From Planococcus citri (Eukaryota > Arthropoda > Insecta > Hemiptera > Pseudococcidae), in contig NC_088677.1 in the NCBI RefSeq assembly GCF_950023065.1, positions 63,141,469 through 63,205,468 of the forward strand: a stretch of 64,000 nt of DNA. The letters are read 5' to 3'. Both the position numbers and the translations under genes were made by a program. Shown piece by piece: positions 59,207-64,000 of the stretch. How positions within the stretch are numbered: position 1 is the first letter of the stretch; each line of letters begins with the position of its first letter. Under the pieces are notes generated by a model, which did not search any database, was not told the origin of the DNA, and worked only from the letters and a program-made list of their open reading frames with translations.

Positions 59207-61758
59207 GAAAAAGTGATAAGAGTCAAAGCTCATAAAATTCTAATATGTACTTTTTCCTTGGAGCATGCGATGCTTGAACAAAACGTGCTAATTTGGTATC
59301 AAGTATGAAGTTTAATTGTAAAAATATGATGCATGAAACTATGTACGCGTAATTTCTAGAATAGAGGAAGCAGATTGGGGAGAGAGATCATACATCACGC
59401 AAGGGAATCGCGCATCAACGACACAGGAATGTGAATGGTCAACTAAATACACACATAAAATTCGCATATGTCAAGGCAAGATGTTAAAAAAAAATCGGTC
59501 ATATAGAGTGAAAATTTGCAGAGCTCTTTTACGTCTAGTACATATATTTCGGAGTGTATTTTAATCTATACAGCGAAGTGTATTAGTACGAACATTCGTA
59601 CCTAAAACAGCGATATTTCGCACGCATAATAAAATTTTCGTTCATCGAACCATATTCTCTCCGGCTGGCAAATAGCTATCGGACGAAATAAAACATTAAC
59701 GATGTCGAAACAAAGGCCAGAGGAGGTCTCGGGTCGTTGAAAATTTAGCCAAGTATTCGTCATCATGGTATTGGTATGTGTACATTTATATGAGGTAAAG
59801 GTAAACCTTGTACACATAGTAGTATACTAAAGTATACGATAATATACCTACCTACATACGAGTACACATATCGTATATAGGTATATCGAGAGATTTATAG
59901 GTTTATTTTTTTCGTAGGCTTTTAATAACAACACGCAGAGTAAAAAAACTCGCTGGCGCGTTCACACGAACGTGATTTATACGAACGAAACGAAAACATT
60001 TTTTTAACGTTTTTACAGTTGGTTATGTTTGCTTTTTTTTTATTTTTACTATTCTCGCTCTAGTCAAATTTCTAGTTTTGAGAAAATACGAACGAGAGTA
60101 ATCTGTAGTATTGGTCATCGGATGTGCTTGTGTTTACCTGGTAAATCTATAGGTACGTGTCTAGTGGCCATGTAAAAATACTAAAATAATATCGAATTTG
60201 TAACGAAACGACCAGTTATCGAAGCGTGTGGAATTAACAACCTTGGCCAGAAAAATAAAAGGAAGCTGCAAGCTCGAGTTTGTATGTTGTATCCACGATA
60301 TATATAACAAGACATCAAGCTTGGCTGGATATGGTCGCATTTATCTCTTATGCTCGGTGTGTGAGAAAATCTATACAGCTTTTTAGTTTGCTCTGCTCTG
60401 CCTTCTCTTCGTAGAGAAAAAACAACTCGGATACCTTAGATTTTGCTCATTTTCACGAGGAAAGTTTGTTTCGAGTTGGAAGTGTTCCATATAAATTGTT
60501 AGTACCTTGGTTGAAATGAAAATCAAGCTTGGAATCAAAAAACTGACCGCGGATTCGAACTCAGCATTCTCAAAAACGTACAGATTGATATGTCGCACGA
60601 TATTCGTGATTTTTGGATTTTTTGCCTCTCCTCCCTCTTCGTTGTAGGCCATTTAGAGTGATTTTCTCATCTTCAAGACAGGAATAACCATACTTGCACA
60701 AAAACTTGCAGTAGGGTTGCTCAAAAAATACTCAAACGTATTTTAAATAGAGTTGTAAAATTTGGATTATTTTTCTTTCGAAAATAATCCCATTTTGAGA
60801 ACCCACAACTTCACCTCACTTTGCCGAAATAAAATTATGTAAATTTCTAAGAAAGAATCTCATTTCAAAACGTACATCTGCGTGGAAAATGGTCAAAATC
60901 TACGATATTTTTCTTTCAACTTCACATAAAGATATTTTACTCGACGAACGTTAACGATATTCGTCATTTTTTAAAGCGTTCTCAGGTGGATCGAGGAAGG
61001 TTTGTTAATTACGGATGTTTGTGACAATGTAGAATGTAAATAGTGCCTACGTAACGTGCATGTGTACTTAAGCTCGTCTTATAGTGACGAGAAAGATGAT
61101 GAAAAAGTTGTGCAAAATTTTCTAGGCCGTTTTTTGTTCGCTCGTGAATGTGTTGGTGAATTCCTGCGTTGTACAATGGGTTTAAAGATGGCGTTTTTAC
61201 TTGGAAAATACTACGAGTACTAATACTGGTTCGTCGAGATGTGGAAATTACGGCGGCTTTGTTACTCGTAGGTATTCGGTGGCATATTCTCGTGGTATTT
61301 TTTCACGTAACTATCGCGACATATCTACGTGATAAAAATAACGGATAAGGATAAGCGTGTAGACGTCTTCGAAGTAGAGTAGAAGAGGACAGACGTGTCG
61401 TATAATTGCAATAATGAGCTGCCATTTATGTAGTGTTTTGAGTAGAAGTTGACGAACGACAGAGTTGATACGGAGACTGCAGATGGAAAGGAGCAGAGCT
61501 GGGGGTAGGGGTAGAATTAAATCAGGTATAATATGATATGAAATTAATATCTGCAGCACGTCAGTGTCGTATTAGTTTGGCCATAAACATCGTCGAACGG
61601 CGCTTATTGTAGGATTACCTATTACAAAGTATATACCTGTACGTGTAAGTTGACCCGTATGAGAGATTTGATTTTGATGGATGACGTATACCAAGGTGTG
61701 GTACAAGTTGGGTGATTGACGTTTATAATGAAGCTTTTCGGCGCATCTTATCGAGGTA
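59207..61758. other. Non-coding interval
   Basis: No gene supported on either strand. Confidence 0.4.
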
Positions 61759-63484
61759 TACAGGGTGTCCTGTGGAAAGTTGAACGACTTTGTGAGTTGG
61801 AAATTTTTTTGTTAATTAGCTGTGTAATTTTGTTAAAGAGGAGGGAGGTGGGATTTCACGCGAATTTTTCAAAATTTAGGAAAGAAGAGCTGTTTTGTTA
61901 TAAAATTCTGTGTTAATTTAGGTAAACAAATGATTTTCGAAAGTTTCATGTCTTTGAGTGAAAAGCAAAATGGAAGGACAAAAGGAAATTTTAGAAATTC
62001 TGCCTGAAACTGTGAAACATGAAAGTTCATCCTGTATAAAGGAAAATTTTCATTACATTTTGAAAAAAAAATGGCCAGAATATCCCAATATCTTGGTTGT
62101 TCTCAAAAAATGTTGGCTCTCCGGACGGTAAGAATCAAGTTATACCCAAAAATCCCAAAAGTTGGTTAAAAATATTTCCCGATTGTAGAAGGGAGGAATT
62201 AAAGTCTGGAAAATATTTCCAAATCTCGAGAATGGATTTTTTGAAATTGGGTAGGGTCCTGAAAAATTCTCAAAAAGTCGTGCAAAAAAACTTCATTTTA
62301 CTTTGGAGATTTTTTTAGAAGCCTGTTGTTGAAAAAACAGAATATAATTGATGATGAAATTTGAACAATTTTTTTCTTATGGAAGGCCATGAAGGGAAAA
62401 GAAAAGTGAATTTTTATGAATTTCAGTCCAATTTTTATTCACGAATGATGAATAAAAATTCCAAAAAAAGTTGAATAGGGTTGGAAAGTGAACGTAACTT
62501 CAATTCTACCCTAACAAAGCATAAATTTCAAACGGCAAAGTATATTTTTCAATTTTTGAAGAATTTTTAAAAATTGAATCGAGCCAAAAATTCCAAAAAG
62601 TTGATAGTTTGCAGAATCGTTTTGAGAAGTTCTGGAGCCGTCAGCAGATTTTTGAAAGTTGGAAATTTCTACAAAATTTCCCTCAATGAAGTTGGATTGT
62701 GGAAAAGAGCATTTTTTAAGAACTGAAATTCCTCAAATAATACTGGAGGCTCCAGAATGACTTGAAACCCTCCTCCAATCAACTGAACGTGGTGAAATTA
62801 GGGTATAAAGAGGTTAGGTTAAATTTTGTAAGAATTATTTCAACTTTCAGAAATACTGGAGGCTCTAAAACTGTTCAAAACAGTTCGAAACTGTTTCCAA
62901 TCGATTCTGTGGGTCGAAAATGAAATACGTATACTCGTACATGCAAAATTTCAGCTTTCCAGATCACTTTGGTAACATTTTGATTTTTTGACTTTCAGCA
63001 CAAATTTTATTTTCAAAAATTCACCAAAAATTGAAAAATGCACTTACGAGCACCTTGTTCATTTTAAAAAGTTATGCCAGAAATCGTATACAAAAATTTT
63101 ATTTTCGAAAATTTCAATCATTTCTTCTTCATTTTCTCAGAATTTTTAATCATATTGTGGAGTGGAGGGGGAGACGTGTGAGTAGCTTCAGAAAAATACC
63201 TACCCCATGCAAAACATTTTCGTATCTTCTATCTCGATGAATATTTTTAGCGAGAATTACCATTTTGGAGTAGCAGGTCATGTTGAAAAGCTCAAAAACT
63301 CCATGTTTTTCGGGCATTTCGTTGTACAGTTCGTTTTGTTTGCCTTGAAAAGTTACGCCTTATAAAATCGATATTATAAATATTTGGTTTTGTGAAATTT
63401 GCAAAACCATGACCTCTTGAAGTTTGAAAATAGTTGGAAATAAAATGTTTGTTTATCTAAAATATTTCCCCAGGACACCCTGTA
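61759..63484. mobile_element. 1.7-kb Tc1/mariner-type element, no transposase
   Basis: Starts TACAGGGTGTCCTG and ends with its exact complement; TA lies immediately outside each end (61757-61758 and 63485-63486), as for Tc1/mariner insertions into TA. Similarity continues a few bases inward (GGAAA). The interior has only short frames and no DDE transposase remnant that can be recognised, so it is a long deletion derivative or unrelated filler between mobilised ends. Confidence 0.7.
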
Positions 63485-64000
63485 TAATATACGAGTGACT
63501 CGAGATACGAAGTATGTATATTATTGACGAAATACTTGTGAAGTTATTACGTGAAACACGTGTTGGATTGGAATGCAGATTAGCATCACGATGAATAAGA
63601 CGAACATAAAGGTTGCCATGTTTTATGGATTTAAACCAGAGCAAAGTACATATACGATGGCTGGAGTGAAAAAAAAGGGTTGATTGGCAATGTTTACTTT
63701 CGAAACGTATATAAACGTTCGAGTTATGATTTCGAGGTACGTGATGGTGGTTGTTTTGTCTACTGCTGCGGCTGGAGCTTATTAAGGGAATTTTTGCCAA
63801 AAGAGTGGCCATTAAATGTCTTCAACACCTGTCTGGGTGTATTTGTGTTGTTATGGACGACGACGTGGGGCGATGATGGTATTTTGCTATGACAGATTTC
63901 GTTGTTGTTGTTGTTTTTTTTCACCTATAAACATCATCGGCACAGTTGAAGAAACGTATACGAGATATATGTAGTTTTCTGTGCGAGTACGTGTTTGTTG
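63485..64000. other. Non-coding; (TTG)n tract at 63900
   Basis: A GTTGTTGTTGTTG tract lies at about 63901-63914. No gene supported at the window edge. Confidence 0.45.

Overview
The window is AT-rich, intron- and repeat-dense nuclear DNA of an animal. A complete odorant receptor gene (7tm_6 family, known only from insects and close relatives) makes it an insect. The abundant taggtacctac-type motifs, the LINE tail and the density of short inverted-repeat elements would fit a hemipteran such as a mealybug or aphid, but that narrower placement is inference. Nothing suggests a bacterial or viral genome: there are no operons, genes are split by GT-AG introns, and most long open frames are low-complexity or transposon-derived.

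Left part (1-15.7 kb). A possible terminal exon of a BESS-like protein lies at 1144-1605 (-). The best-supported gene is a four-exon odorant receptor at 9038-10570 (-), about 414 residues, followed at 7844-7985 by the N-terminal remnant of a second receptor. A two-exon coding-like stretch at 6961-7286 (-) has a GTGGTTF motif and is not securely identified. A 381-bp terminal-inverted-repeat element (6354-6734) and the 3' end of a LINE (10806-11296, -) lie around them.

Transposon nest (15.7-29.2 kb). Two inverted ~660-bp repeats (15688-16344, 28509-29175) bound it. Inside are: (i) a foldback element, 17659-21067, with 692-bp arms and a spacer holding a Rab21 pseudogene that keeps intron positions, plus a second spliced gene fragment; (ii) a 612-bp hAT-type MITE inserted in one arm, with the empty site preserved in the other; (iii) a young non-autonomous LTR retrotransposon on the minus strand, 22002-27497, with target duplication, primer-binding site, polypurine tract and one unusual long frame, inserted into a T-rich tract; (iv) a 1.4-kb palindromic element inserted in that frame; (v) a second hAT-type MITE, 27688-28201.

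Right part (29.2-64 kb). No gene is certain. The stretch holds a ~145-bp-period satellite (32640-34110), an array built on a perfect 14-bp palindrome (37910-38690), a 932-bp inverted-repeat element with a 9-bp target duplication (41913-42844), an AT-rich foldback (49855-50490), a GC-rich promoter-like block with a probable 5' leader exon on the plus strand (51400-52002), a 307-bp MITE-like element (58900-59206) and a 1.7-kb Tc1/mariner-type element (61759-63484). The rest is unannotated intergenic or intronic DNA, possibly introns of genes whose coding exons lie outside the window.
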